A stretch of 64,000 nt of DNA from Flavobacterium fryxellicola (GCF_900143245.1 NZ_FRDK01000004.1:124001-188000); one strand, 5' to 3'; positions 1 through 9,596 are shown, numbered from the stretch's first letter. Translations and numbers: made by a program. The notes: generated by a model from the sequence alone, not told the origin.

Positions 1-342
1 CACGTTTAACAGGATTAATAATAATGCAAATTTTTTCATAATAAGTTGTATTAAATTTTTTGGTTTGGTTTAAAATCAGTTGCAATATAATTTTTTTTAA
101 CATAATTGTAACACATTTTTAAAATTTTTGTAAAAAACATTTCAGACTTTTTTAATGACTAATTTTTAATTATTTAAAATATTTTTAAAATGGTATATTT
201 GCAAACTTTTAGCGCCCATACCTTATCTTAATTTTAATATCGTAGCAGTTATAAAAGCAGCATGTATTCGTACTGAATTCTATCTTTAAAATAGAAAAGG
301 GACGATGCAATATTCCATTAAAAAACAAAATAGTATCTACCG
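1..342. other. Intergenic region upstream of ychF
   Basis: No protein-coding frame that I would defend. The stretch is very AT-rich with many T and A runs. It holds a TAnnTTTG-type box (194-201), described separately, and a leader of about 130 bases before the ychF start. The gene to the left of the window is not visible. Confidence 0.6.
194..201 (+). promoter_or_regulatory. Putative Bacteroidota -7 box for ychF
   Basis: TATATTTG matches the TAnnTTTG consensus used by the Bacteroidota primary sigma factor. No clear TTG -33 element is seen at the expected distance. If used, it gives ychF a long untranslated leader of roughly 135 bases. Confidence 0.45.
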
Positions 343-1437
343 ATGAAAGCAGGAATTGTAGGATTACCAAATGTTGGAAAATCAACATTGTTTAATTGTT
401 TGTCAAATGCAAAAGCGCAAAGTGCCAACTTTCCTTTTTGTACAATCGAACCTAATATAGGTGTAGTAAATGTTCCTGATTCCAGAATTGAAAAACTGGA
501 AGAATTGGTTAAACCAGAACGCGTACAAATGGCAACAGTAGATATTGTTGATATTGCAGGTTTAGTTAAAGGAGCCAGCAAAGGCGAAGGCTTAGGAAAT
601 CAGTTTCTTGGTAATATTAGAGAATGTAATGCGATTATTCACGTATTGCGTTGTTTTGATAATGATAACATTGTTCACGTTGATGGAAATGTAAATCCCA
701 TTCGTGACAAAGAAACTATCGATATTGAGTTGCAATTGAAAGATTTAGAGAATGTTGAAAAACGTTTGGAAAAAGTAAATCGTGCCGCCAAAACAGGAAA
801 CAAAGAAGCGCAAACCGAAAAAGCACTTTTAGACCGAATTAGAGAAACGTTGCTGCAAGCAAAATCTGCAAGAACGGTAGCTCCGCAAAACAATGATGAG
901 GAAGTTTTAATGGAATCTTTTCAACTGATTACTGCAAAACCAGTTCTGTACGTTTGTAATGTAGATGAGAATTCAGCAGTAAACGGAAATGCATACGTAG
1001 ATCAGATTCGAGAACTAGTAAAAGATGAAGATGCCGAAGTGATCATTCTTTCCGTAGGAGCTGAGGCTGATATTACCGAATTAGAAAGTTATGAAGAGCG
1101 TCAAGTTTTTCTTGAAGATATGGGATTAACGGAGCCTGGAGCATCCGTTTTGATTCGTGCAGCTTACAAATTATTAAAACAGCAAACCTATTTTACGGCT
1201 GGTGTCAAAGAAGTTCGCGCCTGGACGATCAATATTGGAGCAACTGCACCACAAGCAGCTGGGGTTATCCACACGGATTTTGAAAAAGGTTTCATCCGCG
1301 CCGAAGTTATTGCTTATGAAGATTTTGTGCATTACGGTTCTGAAGCCAAATGCAAAGAGGCTGGAAAATTCAAAGTAGAAGGAAAAGAATATGTGGTTAA
1401 AGATGGTGATGTGATGCATTTCCGTTTTAACGTCTAA
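343..1437 (+). CDS. ychF: Redox-regulated ATPase/GTPase YchF (OLA1 family)
   Basis: A 364-residue protein of the Obg-related YchF family, which binds ATP better than GTP and associates with ribosomes. The Walker A/G1 motif GLPNVGKST is at residues 7-15, the switch II region DIAGLVKGAS follows at about 70-80, and the nucleotide-specificity motif is the YchF-type NVDE near residue 205 in place of the GTPase NKxD. The C-terminal third is the TGS-like domain ending in DGDVMHFRFNV, typical of the family. Length matches the E. coli protein (363 residues). It starts at the ATG directly before KAGIVGLPN and is followed by a hairpin terminator, so it is probably monocistronic. Confidence 0.96.
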   Translation: MKAGIVGLPNVGKSTLFNCLSNAKAQSANFPFCTIEPNIGVVNVPDSRIEKLEELVKPERVQMATVDIVDIAGLVKGASKGEGLGNQFLGNIRECNAIIHVLRCFDNDNIVHVDGNVNPIRDKETIDIELQLKDLENVEKRLEKVNRAAKTGNKEAQTEKALLDRIRETLLQAKSARTVAPQNNDEEVLMESFQLITAKPVLYVCNVDENSAVNGNAYVDQIRELVKDEDAEVIILSVGAEADITELESYEERQVFLEDMGLTEPGASVLIRAAYKLLKQQTYFTAGVKEVRAWTINIGATAPQAAGVIHTDFEKGFIRAEVIAYEDFVHYGSEAKCKEAGKFKVEGKEYVVKDGDVMHFRFNV

Positions 1438-1774
1438 GTTATTGCGAGGAACGAAGCAACCTTATTAAATAAATTTGAAAGCCTGCAGAAGAAATTTTGC
1501 AGGTTTTTTTTGTACCTAATCCAGCTTTACACTTCAAGATTTTCCCATCAATCTCTTTTTTCTAAGTCATAAAAGGAGCTTCCGTTGGTCGCTCTTTTAT
1601 GACAAGAAAAAATAAGATTGATTTGAAAAATGCTTTCCGTTTCAATCTGGGGTAAAAGTGATGCAGATAAAAATAAAGACTCGTTTTTACTTATTTATTT
1701 TGTAATCTGTGAATCAGTGGCTAATTATTTTATTACTGTTTTATTTTTACTACTTTTAACAAAAACGAACTATC
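1438..1774. repeat. Composite intergenic repeat, copy 1
   Basis: Gene-free spacer. After the ychF terminator, 1566-1621 carries a run reading AAAAGGAGCTTCC, GTTGGTCGCTCTTTT, then GACAAGAAAAAATAAGATTG. About 80 bases later, 1701-1722 reads AATCTGTGAATCAGTGGCTA. The same two modules recur in the same order at 8531-8764, and a fragment of the first at about 20915-20945. No open frame spans it. It looks like a decayed dispersed intergenic repeat of the kind common in flavobacterial genomes. Confidence 0.5.
1478..1511 (+). terminator. Rho-independent terminator after ychF
   Basis: CCTGCA (1482-1487) pairs with TGCAGG (1498-1503), extended by weaker A-T and G-T pairs, with eight T residues at 1504-1511. 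It lies about 40 bases after the ychF stop. Confidence 0.75.
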
Positions 1775-2296
1775 ATGAAAATAATCGCCTTTGGCGCAAG
1801 CCCTAGTAAGAATTCTATCAATAAGAAATTAGCGACCTACGCGGCTCATTTATTTGAAAATGGGGAAGTTGAAGTTTTGGATTTAAATGATTTCCAAATG
1901 CCAATTTATAGCGTGGATATCGAAGAAGAAATAGGACAGCATGCATTGGCGCAAGCGTTTTTAGATAAAATTGCTACTGCTGATATTGTAGTGGTTTCCA
2001 TGGCAGAGAACAACGGAAATTATTCCGTGGCATTCAAAAATATTTTCGATTGGTGTACTAGAATAAATGCAAAAGTTTTTCAGGAAAAACCCATGCTGCT
2101 GATGGCAACATCTCCCGGAGCAAAAGGAGGAGCAAGCGTATTGGGAATCGCTAAAAATGCGTTTCCATTTTATGGTGGAAATATAAAAGAAACATTTTCT
2201 TTACCTAGTTTCGATGCTAACTTTGATAGTGTAAACGGCAAGATTTCCAACGCTGAATTGGATAATCAGTTGAAAAAGCTCGTTGACAATTTTTAA
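1775..2296 (+). CDS. NAD(P)H-dependent FMN reductase family flavoprotein
   Basis: A 173-residue flavodoxin-fold protein of the NADPH-dependent FMN reductase group (Pfam FMN_red). The N-terminal strand and phosphate loop (IIAFGASPSKNSINKKLA, residues 3-20) fit the FMN-phosphate site, MAENNGNYSVAFKNIFDW near 75-93 is the family's conserved flavin/dimer region, and the SPGAKGG loop (about residue 111) is also typical. Such enzymes reduce FMN, quinones or azo compounds with NAD(P)H. The physiological substrate cannot be read from sequence. It stands alone, starts at ATG with no clear ribosome binding site, and ends 138 bases before parE. Confidence 0.85.
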   Translation: MKIIAFGASPSKNSINKKLATYAAHLFENGEVEVLDLNDFQMPIYSVDIEEEIGQHALAQAFLDKIATADIVVVSMAENNGNYSVAFKNIFDWCTRINAKVFQEKPMLLMATSPGAKGGASVLGIAKNAFPFYGGNIKETFSLPSFDANFDSVNGKISNAELDNQLKKLVDNF

Positions 2297-2434
2297 TTTT
2301 TATAATGAAATCCTATAATCCTAAATCAAAAATCTCAGATCCTTTGTCAATATCATTCTTGATAACTTTGGGGTCATAGTCTTTTAAAGTATATTGAGAT
2401 ATCCTATATTAGCACCAAATCCACAAAATCTACA

Positions 2435-4297
2435 ATGTCCGATCAAAATCAATATACCGAAGATAATATTCGGTCACTCGACTGGAAAGAGCATATTCGC
2501 ATGCGTCCCGGAATGTACATCGGGAAATTGGGAGATGGTTCCTCGCCAGATGATGGTATTTATATCCTTTTAAAAGAAGTTCTCGACAACTGTATCGATG
2601 AATTTGTCATGGGTGCGGGAAAAACTATTGAGGTAACCATTAAGGATAAAACCGTTACCGTTAGAGATTACGGTCGTGGAATTCCGTTGGGAAAAGTGAT
2701 TGATGTGGTTTCCAAGATGAATACTGGAGGGAAATACGATTCTTTGGCATTTAAAAAATCCGTTGGTTTGAATGGAGTTGGGACAAAAGCAGTAAATGCT
2801 TTGTCTAATTATTTCCGTGTAGAATCCGTTCGGGATGAGAAACAAAAAGCAGCGGAATTTTCAGCAGGGAATTTAGTTCTCGAAGAAGCTATTATTGAAA
2901 CTACGAAGCGTAAAGGAACTAAAGTTACTTTTATTCCAGATGAAGCGATTTTCAAAAATTACAAATTCCGTTTCGAATATATAATCAAAATGCTTAAAAA
3001 CTATTGTTATCTAAACAATGGTTTAACTATTTTATTCAATGGCGAAAAATATTTTTCTGAAAATGGTCTGAAAGACTTATTGGAAGAAACCATCCATGCG
3101 GATGATTTGGAATACCCAATCATTCACTTGAAAGGAGAAGATATAGAAATCGCCCTAACACATAGTAAATCGCAGTACAGCGAAGAATACCATTCCTTTG
3201 TAAACGGACAAAACACAACGCAAGGAGGAACACATCTCGCCGCCTATCGTGAAGCAATTGTAAAAACCATCCGGGAGTTTTATAATAAAAATTTTGAAGC
3301 GTCAGATGTTCGAAAATCTATTGTTACGGCGGTAAGTATTAAAGTAATGGAGCCGGTTTTTGAGTCACAAACCAAAACCAAATTAGGTTCTACGGATATG
3401 GGTTCTGAGCCAGGAATGCCTTCGGTGCGTACTTTTGTAAATGATTTTGTGAAAACAAAATTAGACAATTACTTACACAAGAATCCTCCAACAGCAGACG
3501 CGCTCTTGCGAAAAATTCTTCAAGCCGAAAGAGAGCGTAAAGAATTGTCTGGTATTCGAAAATTAGCTACAGATCGTGCCAAAAAAGCGAATTTACACAA
3601 CAAGAAATTAAGAGATTGCCGCGCCCACCTTCCTGATACGAAACATCCTAAAAATCTGGAAAGTACCCTTTTTATCACGGAGGGAGATTCGGCTTCTGGA
3701 TCCATTACAAAATCACGTGATGTCAATACACAAGCTGTTTTTAGCTTGCGTGGAAAGCCTTTGAATTCGTACGGAATGAGCAAGAAAATTGTGTATGAAA
3801 ATGAAGAATTCAATTTATTGCAAGCAGCGCTAGACATTGAAGATGGATTAGAAAAATTACGGTACAACAACATTGTAATCGCTACGGATGCCGATGTCGA
3901 TGGAATGCACATTCGCTTGTTGTTGATTACGTTCTTTCTACAATTTTTCCCGGAATTAATTAAAGAAGGACATTTGTATATTTTGCAAACCCCACTTTTT
4001 AGAGTTCGAAACAAGAAAGAGACGATTTATTGCTATTCGGATGAAGAACGAAAAGTAGCTATCGAAAAATTAAAACCAAAACCGGAAATCACACGATTTA
4101 AAGGATTGGGAGAGATTTCCCCAGATGAGTTTAAAAATTTCATTGGAGAAACCATTCGTTTAGATCCTATTATGATGGATAAAAACACCTCGATTGAGCA
4201 ATTGTTATCTTTCTATATGGGTAAAAATACGCCAGACCGACAGGAATTTATTATTAAGAATCTGAAGGTAGATTTAGATGTGATGGAGAAGAATTAA
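2435..4297 (+). CDS. parE: DNA topoisomerase IV subunit B (ParE)
   Basis: A 620-residue type IIA topoisomerase ATPase subunit. The GHKL ATP-binding part has EVLDNCIDE (about residues 49-57), GRGIPLG and [13 protein letters not shown]. The transducer and TOPRIM regions follow, with the metal-binding motifs [12 protein letters not shown] (about 410-421) and [10 protein letters not shown] (about 488-497). Length fits ParE (about 620-650 residues) rather than the longer GyrB. Partner of the ParC gene that follows on the same strand, which settles the topoisomerase IV assignment. It decatenates daughter chromosomes in an ATP-dependent heterotetramer. The 222-base gap to parC contains no defensible gene. 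Confidence 0.95.
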   Translation: MSDQNQYTEDNIRSLDWKEHIRMRPGMYIGKLGDGSSPDDGIYILLKEVLDNCIDEFVMGAGKTIEVTIKDKTVTVRDYGRGIPLGKVIDVVSKMNTGGKYDSLAFKKSVGLNGVGTKAVNALSNYFRVESVRDEKQKAAEFSAGNLVLEEAIIETTKRKGTKVTFIPDEAIFKNYKFRFEYIIKMLKNYCYLNNGLTILFNGEKYFSENGLKDLLEETIHADDLEYPIIHLKGEDIEIALTHSKSQYSEEYHSFVNGQNTTQGGTHLAAYREAIVKTIREFYNKNFEASDVRKSIVTAVSIKVMEPVFESQTKTKLGSTDMGSEPGMPSVRTFVNDFVKTKLDNYLHKNPPTADALLRKILQAERERKELSGIRKLATDRAKKANLHNKKLRDCRAHLPDTKHPKNLESTLFITEGDSASGSITKSRDVNTQAVFSLRGKPLNSYGMSKKIVYENEEFNLLQAALDIEDGLEKLRYNNIVIATDADVDGMHIRLLLITFFLQFFPELIKEGHLYILQTPLFRVRNKKETIYCYSDEERKVAIEKLKPKPEITRFKGLGEISPDEFKNFIGETIRLDPIMMDKNTSIEQLLSFYMGKNTPDRQEFIIKNLKVDLDVMEKN

Positions 4298-4519
4298 CAG
4301 ATAATAATTGTATTATTATTAGCAAAAAAAATCTAATTTATGCTGTAATAGCTTTTGTTGCTGGTTTTATCGCGACATTTTTTATTATAAATAGTTTGAA
4401 ATGATAAAGACGGCCCTTATTTAAAAAGTAAATTAAGAATAAAAAAACAGACCCGTAAAGAAGAATATTCTTTTCATAATAAAATTAAAGTTGAATGACT
4501 ATTCAATAGGAGATATTAA

Positions 4520-7231
4520 ATGAAAGACGAAGACGAAGATAACATCATCCCAAACGAAGACGAATCGCAAGACGAAATCAATGATTCAAATGAATCAAAC
4601 GAGCAAGGTTTTGACGACATTGTAACTTCAGGAGGACAGCATTTTTACGATAATCAAGAAGACGGTAACGATACCATTACCAAAGTTACCGGAATGTATA
4701 AAGACTGGTTTCTAGATTATGCTTCCTATGTAATTCTGGAGCGTGCAGTTCCTGCGATTGAGGATGGCTTTAAACCGGTACAACGCCGCATCATGCACTC
4801 GTTGAAAGAGTTAGATGACGGTCGCTACAATAAAGTGGCCAATGTTGTTGGGCACACCATGCAATACCATCCGCACGGAGATCAAAGTATTGGTGATGCG
4901 ATGGTACAAATAGGTCAGAAAGAATTACTAATTGACTGTCAAGGAAACTGGGGAAATATACTAACAGGTGACGGTGCAGCAGCTTCTCGTTACATCGAAG
5001 CGCGTTTATCCAAATTTGCTTTGGAAGTTTTGTATTCTCCAAAAATTACTGATTGGGGGGTTTCCTATGATGGACGACGTGCGGAGCCGAACAATCTTCC
5101 AGTAAAGTTTCCTTTATTACTAGCTTCCGGTGCCGAAGGAATTGCTGTTGGTCTTTCGACAAAAGTGTTACCTCATAATTTTAACGAATTAATAGATTCA
5201 TCGATTAAAATATTAAAGGGAAAACCGTTTACGATTTATCCCGATTTTATGACACAAGGGATTGCTGACGTGTCGAATTATAATGACGGTTTGCGTGGCG
5301 GTCGTGTGCGGGTACGCGCTAAAATTGCGCAACTTGATAAAAATACATTGGTAATAACCCAAATACCATTTTCTACCAATACGACGACTTTGATTGACAG
5401 TATTTTGAAAGCCAATGACAAAGGTAAAATCAAAATCAAGAAAATAGAGGACAATACCGCGGCTGATGTCGAGATATTAATCCATCTTTTTCCAGGTGTT
5501 TCTCCTGATAAAACCATTGATGCCTTGTTTGCTTTTACGGCTTGCGAAACTTCTGTAGCGCCATTAGGTTGTGTAATTGAAGATAATAAACCATTGTTTA
5601 TTGGCGTTTCTGAAATGTTGAAAATTTCAACGCACAGAACCGTGCAATTGCTAAAAAGTGAATTGGAAATTCAGTTGGGTGAATTGGAGGAGCAATGGCA
5701 TTTTCTTTCTTTAGAGCGTATTTTTATTGAGAATAAAATCTACCGTGACATTGAAGAGATGACAACCCGAGAAACGGTAATTAAAGCCGTTGATGATGGA
5801 TTGAAACCACACACGCAACATTTAAAACGTGCGGTTACCGAAGAGGATATCTTGCGTTTATTGGATATCCGAATTATGCGTATTTCTAAATTTGATAGTA
5901 ATAAAGCACAAGATAAAATCGAATCATTGGAAGGTGATATCGAACAAGTCAAACACAATTTAGAGCATCTGATCGACTTTGCAATTGCTTATTTCGCCAA
6001 GTTGAAAGAGAAGTACGGGAAAGGTCGGGAGCGCCAAACAGAGCTCCGTATTTTTGATGATATCGAAGCTACAAAAGTAGTGCTGCGAAATACTAAATTA
6101 TATGTAAATAAGGAGGAAGGTTTCGTAGGTACGAGTTTGAAAAAAGACCAATATGTGACGGATTGTTCGGATATTGATGATGTTATTGTTTTTCTTCGTG
6201 ATGGAAAAATGATGATTACTAAAGTGGATGCTAAAACCTTTGTGGGTAAGGATATTATTCACATTGCTATTTTTGATAAAAGCGACAAGCGTACGATTTA
6301 TAATATGATTTATCGTGACGGAAAATCTGGTCCTTCTTACATAAAGCGTTTTAATGTTTCGGGAGTTACGCGTGACAAAGCGTATGATTTAACGAATGAA
6401 ACCGCTGGCTCACAAGTGCTTTATTTTTCTTGCAATCCAAATGGGGAAGCAGAAGTAATTACTATTTTACTTCGCCAAATAGGAACGGTCAAGAAACTGA
6501 AATTCGATATTGATTTTGCCAGTTTAGCCATTAAAGGCAGAGCTTCCAAAGGGAATTTGGTTACCAAATATCCGATCAAAAAAATCGAATTAAAAGAGAA
6601 AGGGATTTCGACTTTATTACCCAGAAAAGTTTGGTTTGACGATACTGTTCAACGCTTAAATGTAGATGGAAGAGGAGAGTTGCTTGGCGAATTCAGACCC
6701 AGTGACAAAATTTTAATTGTTTCGCAAAACGGAAAAATTAAAGTACTTACTCCCGAGTTGTCCACTCATTTTGACGAGGATATGATTGTTCTTGAAAAAT
6801 GGGTTCCTAAAAAACCAATTTCAGCCATTTATTACGATGGAGAAAAAGAGCGCTATTACGTCAAACGCTTTTTGGTAGAAACTGAAAATAAAGAAGAAAG
6901 TTTTATTACAGAACATCCTAGCTCCCGTCTTGAAATCGTTTCTACCGATTATCGTCCGGTAGCCGAATTGATTTTTACGAAAGTAAAAGGGGTACAAAAA
7001 GAAAACATGACCGTAGACATAGAATCCTATATTGCCATAAAAGGATTTAAAGCTTTAGGGAATCAATTGACAACAGATAAATTAAAGCAAGTAAATCTTC
7101 TGGAGTCGTTGCCTTATGACATTCCAGTTGCCGTAATTCCAGAAGAGTTGGAAGTTTTAGGAAATACTAGTCCCGATGATTCCGATATTCAATTAGACGA
7201 AGATGGTCAAATAACCTTAAGTTTAGAATAA
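4520..7231 (+). CDS. parC: DNA topoisomerase IV subunit A (ParC)
   Basis: A 903-residue DNA-cleaving subunit, longer than E. coli ParC (752), as is usual in Bacteroidota. Residues 1-55 form a very acidic, probably disordered extension. The winged-helix region has HPHGD (117-121), and the catalytic tyrosine is Tyr158 within AASRYIE. A coiled coil and a C-terminal beta-pinwheel region complete the protein. At the quinolone-determining loop the residue equivalent to E. coli Ser80 is Gln122 and that equivalent to Glu84 is Asp126. A GGAG lies 10-13 bases before the ATG (TAGGAGATATTAAATG). It follows parE and is closed by a strong terminator shared with the convergent terC-like gene. Confidence 0.95.
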   Translation: MKDEDEDNIIPNEDESQDEINDSNESNEQGFDDIVTSGGQHFYDNQEDGNDTITKVTGMYKDWFLDYASYVILERAVPAIEDGFKPVQRRIMHSLKELDDGRYNKVANVVGHTMQYHPHGDQSIGDAMVQIGQKELLIDCQGNWGNILTGDGAAASRYIEARLSKFALEVLYSPKITDWGVSYDGRRAEPNNLPVKFPLLLASGAEGIAVGLSTKVLPHNFNELIDSSIKILKGKPFTIYPDFMTQGIADVSNYNDGLRGGRVRVRAKIAQLDKNTLVITQIPFSTNTTTLIDSILKANDKGKIKIKKIEDNTAADVEILIHLFPGVSPDKTIDALFAFTACETSVAPLGCVIEDNKPLFIGVSEMLKISTHRTVQLLKSELEIQLGELEEQWHFLSLERIFIENKIYRDIEEMTTRETVIKAVDDGLKPHTQHLKRAVTEEDILRLLDIRIMRISKFDSNKAQDKIESLEGDIEQVKHNLEHLIDFAIAYFAKLKEKYGKGRERQTELRIFDDIEATKVVLRNTKLYVNKEEGFVGTSLKKDQYVTDCSDIDDVIVFLRDGKMMITKVDAKTFVGKDIIHIAIFDKSDKRTIYNMIYRDGKSGPSYIKRFNVSGVTRDKAYDLTNETAGSQVLYFSCNPNGEAEVITILLRQIGTVKKLKFDIDFASLAIKGRASKGNLVTKYPIKKIELKEKGISTLLPRKVWFDDTVQRLNVDGRGELLGEFRPSDKILIVSQNGKIKVLTPELSTHFDEDMIVLEKWVPKKPISAIYYDGEKERYYVKRFLVETENKEESFITEHPSSRLEIVSTDYRPVAELIFTKVKGVQKENMTVDIESYIAIKGFKALGNQLTTDKLKQVNLLESLPYDIPVAVIPEELEVLGNTSPDDSDIQLDEDGQITLSLE

Positions 7232-7261
7232 AATAAAGCGCTCAGTGAGCGCTTTATTTTT
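7231..7261. terminator. Bidirectional terminator between parC and the TerC-like gene
   Basis: A near-perfect inverted repeat: AAATAAAGCGCTCA (7231-7244) against TGAGCGCTTTATTT (7246-7259), with A runs on one side and T runs on the other, so it can terminate transcripts from both convergent genes. Confidence 0.85.
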
Positions 7262-7266
7262 GAATA

Positions 7267-8040
7267 TTATTTCTTTTTCTTTCGCATCTTCATATTGAGG
7301 AATTCTACAGCCAAGGAGAAAGCAATTGCAAAATACAAATATGCTTTTGGTACAGCACCCACCGTTTGTCCCACTAATACCGCTTCAGATAAGTGCATGC
7401 TTTCTGTGATTAGCATGAAACCAATCAAAATCAAAAAGGCCAAACCCAAAATCTGAATGGATGGATTATTGTTAACAAATGTCCCAACAGGGACGGCAAA
7501 CACAAGCATCACACCAACAGAAATGACTACTGCTGTAACCATGATATACAAAGCACCTTCCAATCCATTAGTCATCCCAACGGCAGTAAGAATACTGTCT
7601 ACAGAGAAAATAAGGTCAATCAATAAAATCTGAAAAATTACATTTCCAAATGATTTAGCGGCTGACGTTCTTAAACCTTTCTCTTCTTCGCCTTTGTGAT
7701 CTACTTTTTCATGGATTTCATTGGTGCTTTTGTAAATAAGGAAAATACCACCACTTAATAGTATCAATGCTTGACCATTAAAATGACCGCTGAACCAGCC
7801 CCAGTCAAAACTAAAAAGAGGTTCCTTCATTTTAATCAGCAGCGTAATTCCAAAAAGTAATGCAATACGCATGAACATTGCTAAAAATAAACCAATTTGC
7901 GTCGCCTTTTTACGTTTCTCAGGGGGTAATTTTCCGGTAACTATCGATATGAATATAATATTATCAATTCCTAAAATAATTTCAAGAAAAGTCAATGTCA
8001 ACAGCGCAACCCATGCGTCGGGGTTTAAAAATACTTCCAT
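7267..8040 (-). CDS. TerC family integral membrane protein
   Basis: A 257-residue polytopic membrane protein of the TerC/YgdQ family. The family signature is clear near the N-terminus (EIILGIDNIIFI, residues 20-31) and repeated in the second half (IDLIFSVDSILTAVGM, about 140-155). The acidic residues in these membrane motifs suggest metal-ion handling; relatives are linked to tellurite resistance and manganese export. Seven or so hydrophobic segments are visible, with a lysine-rich C-terminal tail (KMRKKKK). It lies 26 bases downstream of the lipoprotein gene on the same strand, probably in one transcript. The transported ion is unknown. Confidence 0.88.
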   Translation of the reverse strand: MEVFLNPDAWVALLTLTFLEIILGIDNIIFISIVTGKLPPEKRKKATQIGLFLAMFMRIALLFGITLLIKMKEPLFSFDWGWFSGHFNGQALILLSGGIFLIYKSTNEIHEKVDHKGEEEKGLRTSAAKSFGNVIFQILLIDLIFSVDSILTAVGMTNGLEGALYIMVTAVVISVGVMLVFAVPVGTFVNNNPSIQILGLAFLILIGFMLITESMHLSEAVLVGQTVGAVPKAYLYFAIAFSLAVEFLNMKMRKKKK

Positions 8041-8066
8041 TATATTTTATTTATAAAGTGTAAAAC

Positions 8067-8441
8067 TTAATCGGCTATTTTCGTAACCGTTCCTCTTTGT
8101 TTCCCATCAGAACCTACCATACCAAATTCAAAGGTATATGTTTTTTTTGTGGTTGTCAAGATTTTCATTCCAATAGCTTTTTCTTCAGCCATGTTTTTTG
8201 GATGTAATTTGAGCAACACATATTCACAATCGTTTACCCATCGGATTGATGCTGTATCCGTTTTACCTTCAAAAGTTTCAATTTCGATACTATCATTGCG
8301 TTCAAAAATTGCAGTTTTCTTTATGCCATCAACTTCATATTCAAATTTGAATTTTCCGGTTTTGAAGTCTTTGCAGTTGCGCTCTGCGTCATAGCAAGAC
8401 AGTAGTGATAGTAGCGGAAGTAATAGTACTATTTTTTTCAT
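8067..8441 (-). CDS. Small predicted lipoprotein of unknown function
   Basis: A 124-residue protein with a short lipoprotein signal peptide: KK, a leucine-rich core, then the lipobox LLSC with the likely lipidated Cys16. The mature part is mostly predicted beta strand (alternating hydrophobic and polar residues such as KFKFEYEV and YTFEFGMV), compatible with a small beta-sandwich at the membrane. I recognise no catalytic motif. It precedes the TerC-like gene by 26 bases on the same strand. The start is the only ATG that keeps the signal peptide. Confidence 0.75.
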   Translation of the reverse strand: MKKIVLLLPLLSLLSCYDAERNCKDFKTGKFKFEYEVDGIKKTAIFERNDSIEIETFEGKTDTASIRWVNDCEYVLLKLHPKNMAEEKAIGMKILTTTKKTYTFEFGMVGSDGKQRGTVTKIAD

Positions 8442-8802
8442 TTAAAATTATTTTTTATTTTTATTAGGGCCTAATCGAGTTGTATGTTGCAATCCCGAAA
8501 CTTCGGGGCTCGCTCTAAAATGGTTATTTCTAATGACAAAAAAGGGGTTTCCTTGGCCGCTCTTTTCTGTTAAGAAAAAATTGATTTAATCCCTACGGGG
8601 TTTTCACTTCCAACTGGGCAATGTTTATTATGATTGTCCGCTTTGAGGACTAACTTTATTTTTTTTTCACAGATTTAAAGTGTTTTCAAGAATCTCTCCC
8701 GTAAATCTAATTCACTTTTTCTTTAATCTGTGTGAATTTGCGAAATCTGTGAAATCTGTGGCAAAAAATAGTATTGGTACTAGTTACGGATCGTCTTACT
8801 CT
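8442..8802. repeat. Composite intergenic repeat, copy 2
   Basis: Gene-free spacer carrying a second copy of the module pair seen after ychF: 8531-8591 reads GACAAAAAAGGGGTTTCC, TTGGCCGCTCTTTTCTG, then AAGAAAAAATTGATTT, and 8722-8764 holds TTAATCTGTGTGAATTTGCG followed by AAATCTGTGAAATCTGTGGC. A small dyad CCCGAAACTTCGGGG lies at about 8493-8507. No open frame spans the region. Confidence 0.5.
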
Positions 8803-9375
8803 TTATTGTATTTTAATATCATATTTGTCTAAAAGACCACTAATTCCTTGACTTGAAAATTTAGCTTTTTTCATGGGATTGAACTCGGGATCAATTTTAT
8901 AATTGTAGGCTCCTGTAAAATCAACTCCTGCCAATTGTGTGTCATTGAAGACCGCGTTATCTAAATTACAATTTTCAAAAACTGAATTCGTTAGATTGGT
9001 TCCAACAAAATTGACCTCTTTCATCGAGCAAGTGTTGAATTGTGTCTTTGGCATTTTTTTATTAGCAAAGGAGGAATAATCCAAAACGCAGTCCTGAAAA
9101 TTGACATTAAACAAGAAATCAGTACACCTGCTGAAATGAATTCCTAGTAGTTTACAATCTTTGAAATTAACGGTTTTTAAACTCGTTCCTGTTAAATCGA
9201 TCATGGCTAAATTGCACTCGATAAACTCGCAATCCATAAAAGTATTGTTTGAGAAATTACTATTGGAGAAATCGCAATTCTGGAACACACAATCTTCAAA
9301 TTCTCGATTGTTAATTCTTTTGCCGCTCCAGATGACTTTGTCAAATGTTTTTTGAATGTGAATTAGGTCTTCCAT
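8803..9375 (-). CDS. Pentapeptide-repeat protein, Qnr/MfpA-like shape
   Basis: A 190-residue protein built almost wholly of pentapeptide repeats (consensus A/C/N-(D/N)-(L/F)-x-x), for example FENCNLDNAVFNDTQLAGVDF, broken by an irregular stretch near residues 80-90 (SRCTDFLFN) and by a KKMPKT interruption. The repeats fold as a right-handed quadrilateral beta-helix. The C-terminus (GLLDKYDIKI) looks like a capping helix, as in Qnr and MfpA. Those relatives mimic DNA and protect gyrase/topoisomerase IV. parC lies 1.6 kb away, but function here is inference. The start codon overlaps the stop of the upstream gene by one base (TAATG), so the two are translationally coupled. Confidence 0.85.
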   Translation of the reverse strand: MEDLIHIQKTFDKVIWSGKRINNREFEDCVFQNCDFSNSNFSNNTFMDCEFIECNLAMIDLTGTSLKTVNFKDCKLLGIHFSRCTDFLFNVNFQDCVLDYSSFANKKMPKTQFNTCSMKEVNFVGTNLTNSVFENCNLDNAVFNDTQLAGVDFTGAYNYKIDPEFNPMKKAKFSSQGISGLLDKYDIKIQ

Positions 9376-9596
9376 TAGTCGTCAGATAAGCTTCTTACAA
9401 TAGTTTTTAATCCCAAATACATCAGGAACATAGCGGCAAGACACACAATTATTCCAATGGCTAAAACCAAATAATGCCAGACATTCCCTTTGTTCATAAA
9501 GGCGTTATAAATCACTGCCGGACCTAAAAAGAGAAGCGGTACGGAACCTGATAAATATTTAACTCCTTTGGATAATAATTCTTTGTTCGTTGCCAT
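9375..9596 (-). CDS. Small two-helix membrane protein (DUF6095-like)
   Basis: A 73-residue protein with two hydrophobic segments, at about residues 14-31 (SGSVPLLFLGPAVIYNAF) and 40-64 (WHYLVLAIGIIVCLAAMFLMYLGL), a charged N-terminus and an acidic tail. It resembles the short flavobacterial family DUF6095, to judge from the LLSKGVKYLSGSVPLLFLGP opening. It is placed between murQ (52 bases upstream) and the pentapeptide-repeat gene (one-base overlap), so the three are probably co-transcribed. No function is known to me. Confidence 0.75.
   Translation of the reverse strand: MATNKELLSKGVKYLSGSVPLLFLGPAVIYNAFMNKGNVWHYLVLAIGIIVCLAAMFLMYLGLKTIVRSLSDD

Noticed and set aside
4297..4404. Hydrophobic frame after parE (phrase IYAVIAFVAGFIATFFIINSLK)
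   Set aside because: It looks like a membrane helix but lacks any start codon (no ATG, GTG or TTG before the helix in frame), so I do not call a gene. It may be a remnant.
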